A stretch of DNA of 64,000 nucleotides from Aestuariibacter sp. (GTDB taxonomy: Bacteria; Pseudomonadota; Gammaproteobacteria; Enterobacterales; Alteromonadaceae): NCBI GenBank assembly GCA_017794925.1, contig CP051238.1:3152346-3216345 (forward strand), given 5' to 3'. Below, piece after piece: positions 1 through 7,842 of the stretch. The notes beneath the pieces were generated by a model. The model saw only the letters and a list, made by a program, of their open reading frames with translations, did no database searches and was not told the DNA's origin. The translations under genes were made by a program, and so were the position numbers. Positions within the stretch are counted from its first letter, which is position 1, and each line of letters opens with the position of its first letter.

Positions 1-290
1 GCAAGTTTGTCACTGAACAGACGAACCTGACAGGTGCGCTGAACAATGTAGTAAGAGGTTGCAAACAATGCACAGCCACCGAATGCAAAGATTACGGCAT
101 TGGTGTGCAGAGGACGGAGACGGGAATAGGTTAACCATGGAATATCGAAGTTTAGCGCGGGGGCAAATAATTGCGCAGCAATAAATACCCCAAGGCTCAT
201 TCCCACAATACCCCATATGATGGTCATAATGGTAAACTGCCGTACAACTTTATAGTTGTAATCCGGCTTTGCTTGGCTTATTTCACTCAT
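1..290 (-). CDS. ccoN: cbb3-type cytochrome c oxidase subunit I, N-terminal part (runs off the window)
   Basis: Only the first 96 or so codons are present; the gene continues past base 1. The protein starts [16 protein letters not shown], has a first membrane segment (about residues 18-42) and then [14 protein letters not shown], the conserved second-helix motif of CcoN whose His is a ligand of the low-spin haem. CcoN is the catalytic, proton-pumping subunit of the high-affinity terminal oxidase used under low oxygen in the inner membrane. An FNR-type box and a matching -10 lie upstream on the same strand, which fits oxygen-controlled expression. The rest of the ccoNOPQ operon should lie to the left but is not visible. 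Confidence 0.93.
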   Translation of the reverse strand, partial: MSEISQAKPDYNYKVVRQFTIMTIIWGIVGMSLGVFIAAQLFAPALNFDIPWLTYSRLRPLHTNAVIFAFGGCALFATSYYIVQRTCQVRLFSDKL

Positions 291-469
291 TGTAATGAAT
301 CTTCCACTTCTTTATAAAAAGGGTTTCCAACTGCAATAATTTGAATTTTCAGGTGAGGTTGCGGCCTGCACACTGAGCCCGGAGTGTATGACTTATTATC
401 TTCCAGGCCAGTTGGTACCGCGGATAATAAAGTTTTTAATAATAAAAAGATACCATAAACTAGGGCAGC

Positions 470-483
470 TTGATCTCTGTCAA
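470..483 (-). promoter_or_regulatory. FNR/ANR-type box upstream of ccoN
   Basis: TTGATCTCTGTCAA matches the FNR consensus TTGAT-N4-ATCAA except for one base. On the minus strand a TATTAT -10 lies at about 444-439, giving a transcription start near 432. That puts the box centre about 44 bp upstream of the start, close to the class II activation geometry of -41.5. It also lies 36 bp upstream of the divergent gene at 520, so it could serve both. Regulation is inferred from the motif only. Confidence 0.65.
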
Positions 484-519
484 TAAAGAAAAACCACGCT
501 TAACATTAACGTTAAATAA

Positions 520-987
520 ATGAACAAAAAATTAACATTTAAACGACACGCTAAGGTACTGCAAGTACTTGTTTTGCTGATTTTTGTAGGACTTTTAACC
601 AGTTTATCTCTGGGCATTATTCCCATTAATAATAGCTACAATAACGAAGATAAAAATTCTTTCTGTCATTTGACCAATGGCACTTGTGAATTATGGCTTA
701 CAGAGGGGCTAATGACAGTGTCTTTGGCTGGTCCTTTGCAAACGGAAGAGCCGCTCGATATAACGGTAAAACTGCCAGCCGATCTTGCTATCAAGCAAGC
801 AAGAATTGAAGGTGCAAATATGTATATGGGCGTTATACCCGTGTTGTTATCAGAACAGAGTGGTGGTGTATGGTCGGGCTGGTTTATGTTGGGAAGTTGC
901 AGTGAGCCCCGGATGCAGTGGCAACTCCTGATACAGTTGGAAGGCTATGCTGCACCGGTTATCGTAGAGTTTACCACAACGCAATAA
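520..987 (+). CDS. Membrane-anchored periplasmic protein of unknown function, divergent from ccoN
   Basis: A protein of 155 residues with a basic N-terminus, one membrane helix (about residues 14-34) and a probably periplasmic domain with Cys residues at about 49, 56 and 127. The tail contains a GSCSEPRMQW segment. The layout (one N-terminal helix, a short beta-rich outer domain, position beside ccoN) recalls FixH-type accessory proteins of cbb3 oxidase assembly, but I see no firm FixH signature, so the function is left open. It is followed by a hairpin at 1015-1034. The ribosome-binding site is weak, but this is the only sensible ATG in front of the helix. Confidence 0.6.
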   Translation: MNKKLTFKRHAKVLQVLVLLIFVGLLTSLSLGIIPINNSYNNEDKNSFCHLTNGTCELWLTEGLMTVSLAGPLQTEEPLDITVKLPADLAIKQARIEGANMYMGVIPVLLSEQSGGVWSGWFMLGSCSEPRMQWQLLIQLEGYAAPVIVEFTTTQ

Positions 988-1014
988 ACAGGGATTTAGC
1001 TGTATATACAAGAA

Positions 1015-1034
1015 ACGCCAGCAGGTGCTGGCGT
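1015..1034. terminator. Hairpin between convergent genes
   Basis: ACGCCAGCA and TGCTGGCGT form a perfect 9-bp stem with a 2-base centre between the 3' ends of the gene at 520-987 and the bacterioferritin gene at 1059. There is no long T tract, so it is a probable but weak bidirectional terminator. Confidence 0.5.
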
Positions 1035-1058
1035 CTAGGTATGAATTAACAACAAACT

Positions 1059-1526
1059 CTACATTTGCGATTGCAGGTAGTTTTGTAATCCAAGGACTTT
1101 GATTAGCTTAAGTTGTTGCTCTAACCAGTGAGCGTGATCAACTTCGGTGTCATCTAACAGTTCCACCAGCATGTCACGGGACACATAATCCTGTGCCTCT
1201 TCGCAGATAGCGATAACTTCTTTCAGTTTATCGCCAACGTGATATTCAACACGTAAATCACTTTCCAGCATTTCAGGTACATCTTTACCTACTTGAAAAC
1301 CGGTGCGCTGTGTCATGTCGGGGGCAAAGCCCAGCATGAGCATTCGATCAATTAGTTTGGTCGCATGACCTTTTTCATCGTCGAATTCATGATTAATTCG
1401 CTCGTACAACTTGTTGAAACCCCAATCAAGGTACATTTGAGCATGAATAAAATACTGGTCCATTGCTGCAAGCTCGTAAGCGAGCAGTTCATTAAGACCT
1501 TCAAGGACTTTTTGATTACCTTGCAT
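1059..1526 (-). CDS. Bacterioferritin subunit with complete ferroxidase site and no haem ligand
   Basis: A bacterioferritin of 155 residues, close to the usual 158. Diiron ferroxidase ligands are visible at Glu18, Glu51, His54, Glu94 and, shifted by one position, Glu128 and His131. The haem-ligating Met52 of E. coli Bfr is replaced by Lys. This subunit should therefore oxidise Fe(II) but cannot supply the axial Met for interface haem. It is the second gene of a two-gene operon: its ATG overlaps the upstream stop by one base (TAATG). The partner at 1526-2002 shows the opposite pattern, which suggests a mixed 24-mer as described for paired Bfr subunits in Neisseria and Pseudomonas. No bfd ferredoxin gene is adjacent. 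Confidence 0.92.
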   Translation of the reverse strand: MQGNQKVLEGLNELLAYELAAMDQYFIHAQMYLDWGFNKLYERINHEFDDEKGHATKLIDRMLMLGFAPDMTQRTGFQVGKDVPEMLESDLRVEYHVGDKLKEVIAICEEAQDYVSRDMLVELLDDTEVDHAHWLEQQLKLIKVLGLQNYLQSQM

Positions 1527-2002
1527 TAGTCGTCTCCCATTACTTGTGCTTGCAGATAGTTTTCAACACCCATGTTATCGATTTGATAAGACTGGGTCTC
1601 CAGCCAATCGAGGTGTTCTTCTTCATATTCCAGAATTGACTCTAACAAATCACGGCTTAGGTAATCCTGCTTTTCTTCGCATAAAGCGATGGCTTTGCGG
1701 AGCAGGGGAAGTTGTTCTTCCTGGAATTTTTCATCGCACGACAGCATTTCCACTGTGTGCTCACCAATGTAGAGTTTACCAAGCGCCTGAAGGTTAGGCA
1801 GGCCTTCCAAAAACAGGATGCGCTCGATTAGGTCATCGGCTTGCTTCATGTCTTTGATGGATTTTTTATAGTTCTTTTCGTTGAGCTCTTTTAAGCCCCA
1901 GTTCTTGAACATTCGAGCGTGCAGGAAGTATTGATTGATCGAGGTCAATTCACTTGTCAGCACTTCGTTTAATATGGCTATTACGGATTTATCGCCTTGC
2001 AT
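1526..2002 (-). CDS. Bacterioferritin subunit with haem-ligand Met52 and degenerate ferroxidase site
   Basis: A bacterioferritin of 158 residues. Met52, the axial haem ligand, is present, and Glu18, Glu127 and His130 remain. However Glu51 is Asp, His54 is Gln and Glu94 is Gln, so the diiron site looks impaired. Together with the downstream subunit it would form a heteromeric cage in which one chain binds haem and the other oxidises iron. It is the first gene of the operon, and a Fur-like box lies 84-105 bp upstream. Some Bfr genes are repressed by Fur and others are activated through it; the sequence does not say which applies here. Confidence 0.92.
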   Translation of the reverse strand: MQGDKSVIAILNEVLTSELTSINQYFLHARMFKNWGLKELNEKNYKKSIKDMKQADDLIERILFLEGLPNLQALGKLYIGEHTVEMLSCDEKFQEEQLPLLRKAIALCEEKQDYLSRDLLESILEYEEEHLDWLETQSYQIDNMGVENYLQAQVMGDD

Positions 2003-2085
2003 AATGAGTTCCTCACCGTGGAATGCTCACAAGTGTAGTGGCGATTGTACGATAAATCAAGTTTTTCCTTTAAAAACAACAATAT

Positions 2086-2107
2086 ACTAATGAGAATGGT
2101 TATTAGT
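2086..2107 (-). promoter_or_regulatory. Fur-box-like inverted repeat upstream of the bacterioferritin operon
   Basis: The sequence between the bacterioferritin start and the antiporter stop contains ACTAAT and ATTAGT arms around GAGAATGG. Aligned to the 19-bp Fur consensus it matches at about 13 positions. The position is suitable for control of the bfr pair, but no -10/-35 pair is clear. Confidence 0.5.
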
Positions 2108-2120
2108 CTGGCCTTTGTTA

Positions 2121-3704
2121 CTATTCGGTACGGGTAACCTGATAATTGACTAATGACAAACTTTCTTCTGCAAAACCTAAACCGGCTTCGGTGAAAAAGT
2201 TAAATACTTTGTCTACGCCATTGTTTAATAAAGCATCAACTTCATCTTCGTAACGTGCGATGGCAGCGATTTTTCCCTGGTATCCGGCATTCTTCAGCTG
2301 TTTACTGATGTTCATCGCATCTTCAATGGAGGGGAGTGCGAGTAACACCAGTTCTACATGACGTATATCCAGGTTTTCCCAAAGGTCAACGTCTTCACCG
2401 TCACCGGTGATCACATTCATACCCTCATTACGCATTTTCTGTACTTTTACGCGATCGGCATCCATTCCCCAAACGTGGTTTTCCATTAATTTGTTGAGAG
2501 ACGTAAATGCACCTATACCGACCCGGCCAAGGCCTACTACCAGTATCTTTGCATCTGCGATAACAGGGTATATATCTTCTTTAAGTCGCTTGTCATTTTC
2601 CATGCGTTTTACGGGCTCTTTAATACGCTGATAAATACTATGCGAATAACGATACACAATGCTGGTTAATACAAATGACAGTGAGGTTGAAATTGCCAGA
2701 ACTACGAGCCAACTCTCAGCTAACAAACCGAGGCTAACGGCTAGTGCACCAACAATCAGGCCAAACTCACTGTAATTTGACAGTACCAGACCGCCAAGAT
2801 AGGCAGTCCGTCCACGCAACGACAAGCGAGTAAACAACCAGAAAAAGAGCGCCATTTTCAAGGGGATCAACAAGGTAATGACTAATGCCATTCCCAGCAT
2901 GGCCATGTCGGGCAGGGCGGTAAGCCCAATCGATAAGAAGAAACCAATCAGGAACAGGTCCTTAAATGCCATGAGGGACTTGGCCATTTCAGTGGCCTTC
3001 GCGTGTTTCGCAAACAGTAGGCCAAATAGGAGTGCGCCCAGATCACCTTTAATATTTACCAGTTCAAAAAGGTGATAACCACCTAGTGCAAAAATGAAGC
3101 CGGTTAAAGGTAAAAGCTCGCCGTGTCCGGATTGGTTGAGCACCCGGTTTAACAAAGGTAGGGCCGGGATAATTAAGAGTAGTAGCGGGGCGTAAATGCT
3201 CGGGATTTTTCCGGTAGCAATGACTAAAAATACCACCGCAAAAATATCCTGCATCACCAGTATACCAATGGCCAGTTTACCATGGCGTGTTTTTGATTCG
3301 CCGGCTTCCTCGAGTACTTTGACGACACAAACTGTACTGCTAAATGATAACGCGAAGGCGATAAGCGACGCACTCTGCCAGTCCAGATTGCCAAAACTTG
3401 CTGCAGCCAGACTACCAACAAAAATGATGATGCCGCTGGTGATGACAACCCACAGCAGGGTATGCGCAATACTGCCAAACCACACTTCTCGTTTGGATAA
3501 ATCCTTTATATTGAGTTTAAGGCCAATAGTAAACAGCATTATGGTGATGCCAAGGTTGGCCAGTGTAGTGATCGTGGGTGTTGTAGAGTAACCAAAAGCA
3601 TGTAGCAGAAAACCTGCTGCCAGGTAACCTACCAAAGGTGGAATGCCGACAAGTTTTACGCCCAGACCGCAAACGAAGGCAAACAGTAAAAAGATATACT
3701 CCAT
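2121..3704 (-). CDS. CPA2-family monovalent cation:proton antiporter with RCK/TrkA-N domain (Kef/YbaL type)
   Basis: An inner-membrane antiporter of 527 residues. The first 370 or so residues are hydrophobic with about 12 helices and carry the CPA2 segments LGITIMLFTIGLKL and LSFSSTVCVVKVLEE. A cytoplasmic RCK N domain follows from about residue 388, beginning ILVVGLGRVGIGAF, a Rossmann GxGxxG nucleotide site. A C-terminal TrkA-C domain is absent, so the architecture is closest to YbaL/KefB-like proteins. It probably exchanges K+ or Na+ for protons under nucleotide control. The gene stands alone between the bacterioferritin operon and an unknown gene. Substrate specificity cannot be read from the sequence. 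Confidence 0.88.
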   Translation of the reverse strand: MEYIFLLFAFVCGLGVKLVGIPPLVGYLAAGFLLHAFGYSTTPTITTLANLGITIMLFTIGLKLNIKDLSKREVWFGSIAHTLLWVVITSGIIIFVGSLAAASFGNLDWQSASLIAFALSFSSTVCVVKVLEEAGESKTRHGKLAIGILVMQDIFAVVFLVIATGKIPSIYAPLLLLIIPALPLLNRVLNQSGHGELLPLTGFIFALGGYHLFELVNIKGDLGALLFGLLFAKHAKATEMAKSLMAFKDLFLIGFFLSIGLTALPDMAMLGMALVITLLIPLKMALFFWLFTRLSLRGRTAYLGGLVLSNYSEFGLIVGALAVSLGLLAESWLVVLAISTSLSFVLTSIVYRYSHSIYQRIKEPVKRMENDKRLKEDIYPVIADAKILVVGLGRVGIGAFTSLNKLMENHVWGMDADRVKVQKMRNEGMNVITGDGEDVDLWENLDIRHVELVLLALPSIEDAMNISKQLKNAGYQGKIAAIARYEDEVDALLNNGVDKVFNFFTEAGLGFAEESLSLVNYQVTRTE

Positions 3705-3841
3705 TATAAAGACAAATGTATGGCCCGCTTTGGTAGTAAAAATATCACGACATACGCAGCAGTGGCAAAAATATCACAGCAGTCTGTTCAATGAAGATTA
3801 TAGCTATTGTGAATAGGTGTGAGAAAGGCCTGGGGGATGTA

Positions 3842-3868
3842 GCCCTGATATTTTCGTTATATCAGGGC
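3842..3868. terminator. Hairpin downstream of the gene at 3884-4375
   Basis: GCCCTGATA and TATCAGGGC form a 9-bp stem with a 9-base loop just after the stop of the minus-strand gene. The T tract is poor, so termination is likely but unproven. Confidence 0.5.
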
Positions 3869-3883
3869 ATAAACGCGAATGAC

Positions 3884-4375
3884 CTAAAACGTTACCGCTT
3901 GTCTGGTTTTTTCCTGCGTCTCTTCAGCAATGAGCAGGTTTAATTCCTGGAGAAGCTCATATTCACGCACTCTGATTGTGCCTAGCTCGAGGGTTATTTC
4001 TTTTTTACGTTCAGAGGGGGTAAAACCATGGGCTTTACGACGTGATTCAAGTTCAGCAATATGTGTGACTTTACCCAATTCCTTGGTTGAATTTTTGGGC
4101 GAGCGCTGAAAACCTGAGCCAAATTCAATCGATGATTTCTCAAAGGTCATCATAGATTCAGAGCGATTCCCTGCGGAATGGCTATTTTGCATAGACTGGT
4201 TTTTGTGTGCTTCAATTTCTTCAGCACGATCCATTGCACGTAATTTACGCGCAAATATCTCCAACCCGACACGGTTTACTGACACACCCATGTCAAGGCA
4301 CTGTTTATAAGTAACATCATTGTTTTTATAGTTATTGGCTCTTACCAAGCTCTTAACGGTTTCTAATTTTTCCAT
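3884..4375 (-). CDS. Conserved-looking hypothetical cytoplasmic protein
   Basis: A protein of 163 residues without signal peptide or membrane segments. The first 60 residues (KQCLDMGVSVNRVGLEIFARK) look helical and could form a small helix-turn-helix-like fold. A Ser/Asn-rich linker (about residues 62-95) leads to a charged helical C-terminus with repeated Glu/Leu, probably a short coiled coil. I do not recognise a family. It has its own downstream hairpin and no obvious operon partner. Coding potential is supported by the length, an ATG start, codon use like the neighbours and isolation from other genes on either strand. Confidence 0.6.
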   Translation of the reverse strand: MEKLETVKSLVRANNYKNNDVTYKQCLDMGVSVNRVGLEIFARKLRAMDRAEEIEAHKNQSMQNSHSAGNRSESMMTFEKSSIEFGSGFQRSPKNSTKELGKVTHIAELESRRKAHGFTPSERKKEITLELGTIRVREYELLQELNLLIAEETQEKTRQAVTF

Positions 4376-4511
4376 TTTTAGCGCACTTCTTTATACCGGA
4401 TTCAAACAACGATCAGGTTGGTTTATATGGATATTATTATAAAATTTCGACAAGTAGCCGATATTCTGCGTTATAGTACTGTTGAATATTTGTACACGCA
4501 ATACTACAAAA

Positions 4512-4549
4512 GTCAAACTTTTGACACATTTTGAGTGAAATTGTCAAAA
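4512..4549. promoter_or_regulatory. Overlapping TTTGAC/GTCAAA inverted repeats before the CDF gene
   Basis: GTCAAA (4512-4517), TTTGAC (4520-4525) and GTCAAA (4543-4548) form two overlapping inverted repeats; the outer pair extends to 8-bp arms TTTTGACA and TGTCAAAA. They lie about 90-127 bp upstream of the chosen CDF start and could be an operator or part of a promoter. No regulator gene is adjacent. Confidence 0.3.
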
Positions 4550-4638
4550 AATACACACTAATCGTGCTGGTCGGTGCAGTAAATTGTCTCAAAAATGACC
4601 AGGTTGAATTAACCAGGTCACATTATTATGGAAACAGT

Positions 4639-5523
4639 TTGAATAAATCTGAGCGGTTTTCCGCTATTAAACGTGTTTTAGTGATTGAGGGTAGCGTAAA
4701 TTTGTTACTCACCCTTACCAAGCTGGTCGTCGGATTAATCACGCATTCCTCTGTTATTCTGGCTGACGCCCTGCATTCTCTGACCGACTTGTTTAATAAC
4801 GTGATTGCGTTTGTGGCGATACGAATCAGCCAAAAGCCGCCCGATAAGTCTCATCCCTATGGTCATCAGAAATTTGAATATCTCGCCATCTTTTTACTGG
4901 CCGTGCTTTTATCAGTGGTGTCTCTGGAGCTAGTGATATACGCCGTAGAACATCACGGTAATGTCGTTCAACAAAACACAACCGGTTTGGTGTTACTGGT
5001 CCTGGCTATCGTCGTAAATTTTTCCTTGAGCCGATGGCAAATGCGCAAGGCCAAAATACTGAAGTCAGAGTTGTTGGCAGCCGATGCCAAACATACTTTT
5101 AGTGATGTACTCACGTCGATTGCGGTACTGGTGGGGTGGCAACTTGCAGCGGCGGGCTGGTACTGGTTGGATACTGTATTTTGCCTGGGTGTTGCCGTAT
5201 TAGTTGGGCATCTGGCATGGGAGTTGTTTAAGCAAGCACTTCCGGTATTAGTGGATGCAAAAGCCGATGATGAAGCGCTTACCGTAGAAGTCTTATCAGA
5301 ATACACCCGGAATTTTAAGGGGATAACCTGTGTTTCAGAAGTACGGACGCGCAGGATGGGTGAGCAAATTAATGCCGATCTAACTTTGCTTGTCTCACCC
5401 GACTTAACCATTACGCAAGCACACAACCTGGCCCATGAATTTGAAGACTATCTCAAAAACCATGTGGAACTGGATGATGTTGTGATACACATTGAGCCCG
5501 ATAGTACGGATGAACGGAGTTAA
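4639..5523 (+). CDS. Cation diffusion facilitator metal exporter, zinc-type
   Basis: A CDF transporter of about 294 residues with six membrane helices and a C-terminal cytoplasmic ferredoxin-like domain (about the last 80 residues). The transport site shows HSLTD in helix 2 and HTFSD in helix 5; an HxxxD pair at both positions is the pattern usually linked with Zn2+. It should export metal from cytoplasm to periplasm against proton influx. The start is set at TTG 4639 (MNKSERFSAIKR) because a GGAA lies just upstream and the reading frame before it, back to TTG 4531, is not family-like and covers promoter-like repeats. The next gene follows after one base, so the two are almost certainly cotranscribed. 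Confidence 0.88.
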   Translation: MNKSERFSAIKRVLVIEGSVNLLLTLTKLVVGLITHSSVILADALHSLTDLFNNVIAFVAIRISQKPPDKSHPYGHQKFEYLAIFLLAVLLSVVSLELVIYAVEHHGNVVQQNTTGLVLLVLAIVVNFSLSRWQMRKAKILKSELLAADAKHTFSDVLTSIAVLVGWQLAAAGWYWLDTVFCLGVAVLVGHLAWELFKQALPVLVDAKADDEALTVEVLSEYTRNFKGITCVSEVRTRRMGEQINADLTLLVSPDLTITQAHNLAHEFEDYLKNHVELDDVVIHIEPDSTDERS

Positions 5524-5524
5524 C

Positions 5525-7162
5525 GTGAAAAACAGGGTTTTGTTGTTAGTAGGCTTGGGGCTAGTGGCTTCTATATTGTTGGCACTGACTTATTCAGGGT
5601 ATTGGTGGGTTGTCGCCATTTTTGCGGTACTGATGGTACTTACCGTCCATGACAGTATGCAAAAGCGACATTCGTTATTGGCTAACTTTCCGTTAGTCGG
5701 GAGAATGCGTTGGATTATTGAAGAATTCAGGCCGTTCTTTCAACAGTATCTGTTCGAAACAGAAACCAGTGGCCGTCCGATAAGCCGTATGTTCCGATCA
5801 ATTGTGTATCAAAGGGCTAAAAACAGCCTGGATACCGTACCATTTGGTACTCAGATCGACACCTATAAGTCGGGGTACGAATGGATTGGTCATTCTTTGT
5901 CGGCGCTGAGTGTGGAAGAGCTGGATGAAGATCCTCGGGTAGAGATCGGTGGCCCGGATTGTACTCAACCTTATCGAGCCAGTTTACTGAACATTTCAGC
6001 GATGAGCTTTGGTAGCCTGAGTAAAAATGCGGTTTTGGCACTTAATAAAGGCGCAAAACTGGGGGGATTCTACCAAAATACCGGTGAAGGCGGATTAACC
6101 CCTTATCATCTTGAAAATGGGGGGGACATCGTATGGCAGATTGGTACCGGCTATTTTGGTTGCAGAAATAAAGACGGGAGCTTTAATCCACTTACATTTC
6201 AGGAAAAAGCCCAGTTGCCCGCGGTGAAAATGATTGAAATCAAACTTAGTCAAGGCGCGAAACCCGGACACGGTGGTATTTTACCCGCGCATAAAAATAC
6301 GCCTGAAATAGCCGGTATTCGCGATGTGCCTGTCGGTACTGATGTTATATCCCCTCCCACACACAGCGCATTCTCAACGCCCGTAGGCTTGCTTGAATTT
6401 GTTAAGCAATTGCGCGAGCTGAGTGGTGGTAAGCCCGTTGGCTTTAAGCTGGCTATCGGTCGCAAGAGCGAATTCATTGCAGTATGTAAAGCCATGAAGC
6501 AGTCGGGCATCATGCCTGATTTTATCACGGTAGATGGCGGAGAGGGCGGTACAGGTGCAGCGCCACTGGAATACTCTAACTCCATTGGATTTCCGCTTCG
6601 CGAGGCACTGGCCTTTGTGGATGATTGTCTGGTTGGGTTTGGTTTGCGTGAGAACATTAAAATCATTGCATCAGGGAAGATCATTACGGCTTTCCAGATG
6701 GTAAAAAACTTATCGTTAGGTGCGGATGCCTGTAATAGCGCCCGGGGTATGATGCTGGCCTTAGGTTGCGTGCAATCGTTATCGTGCCATACCAATACGT
6801 GCCCGACGGGGGTAGCTACCCAGGATCCATCTTTGTATAAGGGGCTGGATATTAAAGACAAAAGCGCACGGGTAGCCATGTTTCACGATAAAACGGTTAA
6901 GGCCATGGTGGATATATTGTCCTCTACGGGGCACAGATCGGCTGAGGAATTAAATCGTACCCATATATTCCGACGGGTGAACCAGCAAATGGTTAAGCGC
7001 TATGATGAAATATTTCCGCTTGTTGAACCGGGAAGTTTCTGTAGTGAGCATGTTCCCGAGGCCTATGCACTGCATGTGAAAGAAGCGTCTGCTACATCGT
7101 TCAAGCCGGTGAATATTCTTGCTCAGGTAGAAAATAAAACCCAGACCGTCGGCAGTTCGTAA
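5525..7162 (+). CDS. FMN-binding glutamate synthase family protein, membrane-anchored
   Basis: A protein of 545 residues with one or two membrane helices in the first 50 residues, then the FMN-binding barrel of the glutamate synthase large subunit. Visible motifs are GSLSKNAVLALNKGAKLGG, NTGEGGLTPYH, DGGEGGTGAAP and a Cys cluster LGCVQSLSCHTNTCPTGVA that matches the 3Fe-4S ligand region. The glutaminase domain of true GOGAT is missing, so the reaction is unknown; such stand-alone proteins are sometimes called GltB2-like oxidoreductases. GTG 5525 is preferred because GGAG lies six bases upstream, overlapping the stop of the CDF gene; an ATG at 5492 would overlap that gene. The pairing with a metal exporter is striking but unexplained. 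Confidence 0.85.
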   Translation: MKNRVLLLVGLGLVASILLALTYSGYWWVVAIFAVLMVLTVHDSMQKRHSLLANFPLVGRMRWIIEEFRPFFQQYLFETETSGRPISRMFRSIVYQRAKNSLDTVPFGTQIDTYKSGYEWIGHSLSALSVEELDEDPRVEIGGPDCTQPYRASLLNISAMSFGSLSKNAVLALNKGAKLGGFYQNTGEGGLTPYHLENGGDIVWQIGTGYFGCRNKDGSFNPLTFQEKAQLPAVKMIEIKLSQGAKPGHGGILPAHKNTPEIAGIRDVPVGTDVISPPTHSAFSTPVGLLEFVKQLRELSGGKPVGFKLAIGRKSEFIAVCKAMKQSGIMPDFITVDGGEGGTGAAPLEYSNSIGFPLREALAFVDDCLVGFGLRENIKIIASGKIITAFQMVKNLSLGADACNSARGMMLALGCVQSLSCHTNTCPTGVATQDPSLYKGLDIKDKSARVAMFHDKTVKAMVDILSSTGHRSAEELNRTHIFRRVNQQMVKRYDEIFPLVEPGSFCSEHVPEAYALHVKEASATSFKPVNILAQVENKTQTVGSS

Positions 7163-7168
7163 GGAATA

Positions 7169-7182
7169 TTGATTAAAATCAA
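7169..7182 (+). promoter_or_regulatory. Perfect FNR/ANR box of the usp promoter
   Basis: TTGATTAAAATCAA fits TTGAT-N4-ATCAA with no mismatch. A -10 element TATACT lies at 7205-7210, predicting a start near 7217, 41-42 bp from the box centre. This is the class II FNR-activated geometry. The downstream leader is short (about 27 bases) with an AGGAGG ribosome-binding site. Confidence 0.8.
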
Positions 7183-7243
7183 CAGTTATTGAACATGACT
7201 ATTCTATACTCAATATATAGAAAACAGCCAAAGGAGGCTGATT

Positions 7244-7669
7244 ATGAGTGGTTATAACAGTGTTTTAGTTGCAATTGATGTGTTTTCAGACGAACACGAA
7301 GCCGTGGTGGAAAAGGCGTTAGCGGTTGCGGGTTCTGCAAATAAGATCAATCTGATCTATGTCGCTTATCCGCAAACTAACTTTGAACCCTATGGTTTAT
7401 TTTTGGAGCGGGATTTTTCTGAAGAAGTGCGTGACCAGGCGCAGAAAAAACTGCAAGGCATTGCTGATGGTCATGGCATTCCTCGTACGCATGTGCAGGT
7501 AGCCATTGGTTCAGCAGCAGAAGAAATTCATGAAGTTGCCAAAAAACTCAACAGTGATCTGATTGTACTCGGCACCCACGGCCAAAGTGGCGTTCAATTG
7601 CTATTGGGTTCTACAGCCAGTTCTGTATTACACGGTATAGAGTGCGATTTACTTGCTGTAAAAGTTTAA
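7244..7669 (+). CDS. Universal stress protein, UspA family, FNR-controlled
   Basis: A single-domain Usp of 141 residues. The C-terminal ATP-binding signature GTHGQSGVQLLLGSTASSVL fits G-x2-G-x9-G-[ST], so it is probably an ATP-binding type that dimerises. The start ATG follows AGGAGG at good spacing. An FNR box in ideal position points to induction under oxygen limitation, as known for ANR-dependent Usp proteins of Pseudomonas that aid anaerobic survival. A strong terminator follows, so the gene is monocistronic. The exact role beyond stress survival cannot be read from the sequence. Confidence 0.92.
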   Translation: MSGYNSVLVAIDVFSDEHEAVVEKALAVAGSANKINLIYVAYPQTNFEPYGLFLERDFSEEVRDQAQKKLQGIADGHGIPRTHVQVAIGSAAEEIHEVAKKLNSDLIVLGTHGQSGVQLLLGSTASSVLHGIECDLLAVKV

Positions 7670-7716
7670 ATGGCTTAACCAGGTCCTTTAAGGCGGCATT
7701 GTGTCTGTCTATGCAA

Positions 7717-7758
7717 GGCAGTGAGTTCCCAACCACTCACTGCCTTTTTTATTTTTTT
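7717..7758 (+). terminator. Strong intrinsic terminator of usp
   Basis: GGCAGTGAG and CTCACTGCC pair as a 9-bp stem (7717-7725 with 7736-7744) followed at once by a tract of T and A with six consecutive T residues. It separates usp from the next operon. Confidence 0.9.
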
Positions 7759-7842
7759 ATAAAAATATGTTTGTCTTAATGTTGCGTTAAGTTTTCAAAT
7801 TTATCTTTTCATCATGTTCTGAAAATTCTATTGAGCTGATAC

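Noticed and set aside
4531..4638. N-terminal extension of the CDF exporter from TTG 4531
   Set aside because: The added residues are not family-like and cover inverted repeats typical of a promoter; a good site exists for TTG 4639.
6250..6879. 209-codon reading frame antisense to the FMN glutamate-synthase-like gene
   Set aside because: It is fully inside a gene with clear domain motifs on the other strand and has no recognisable family.
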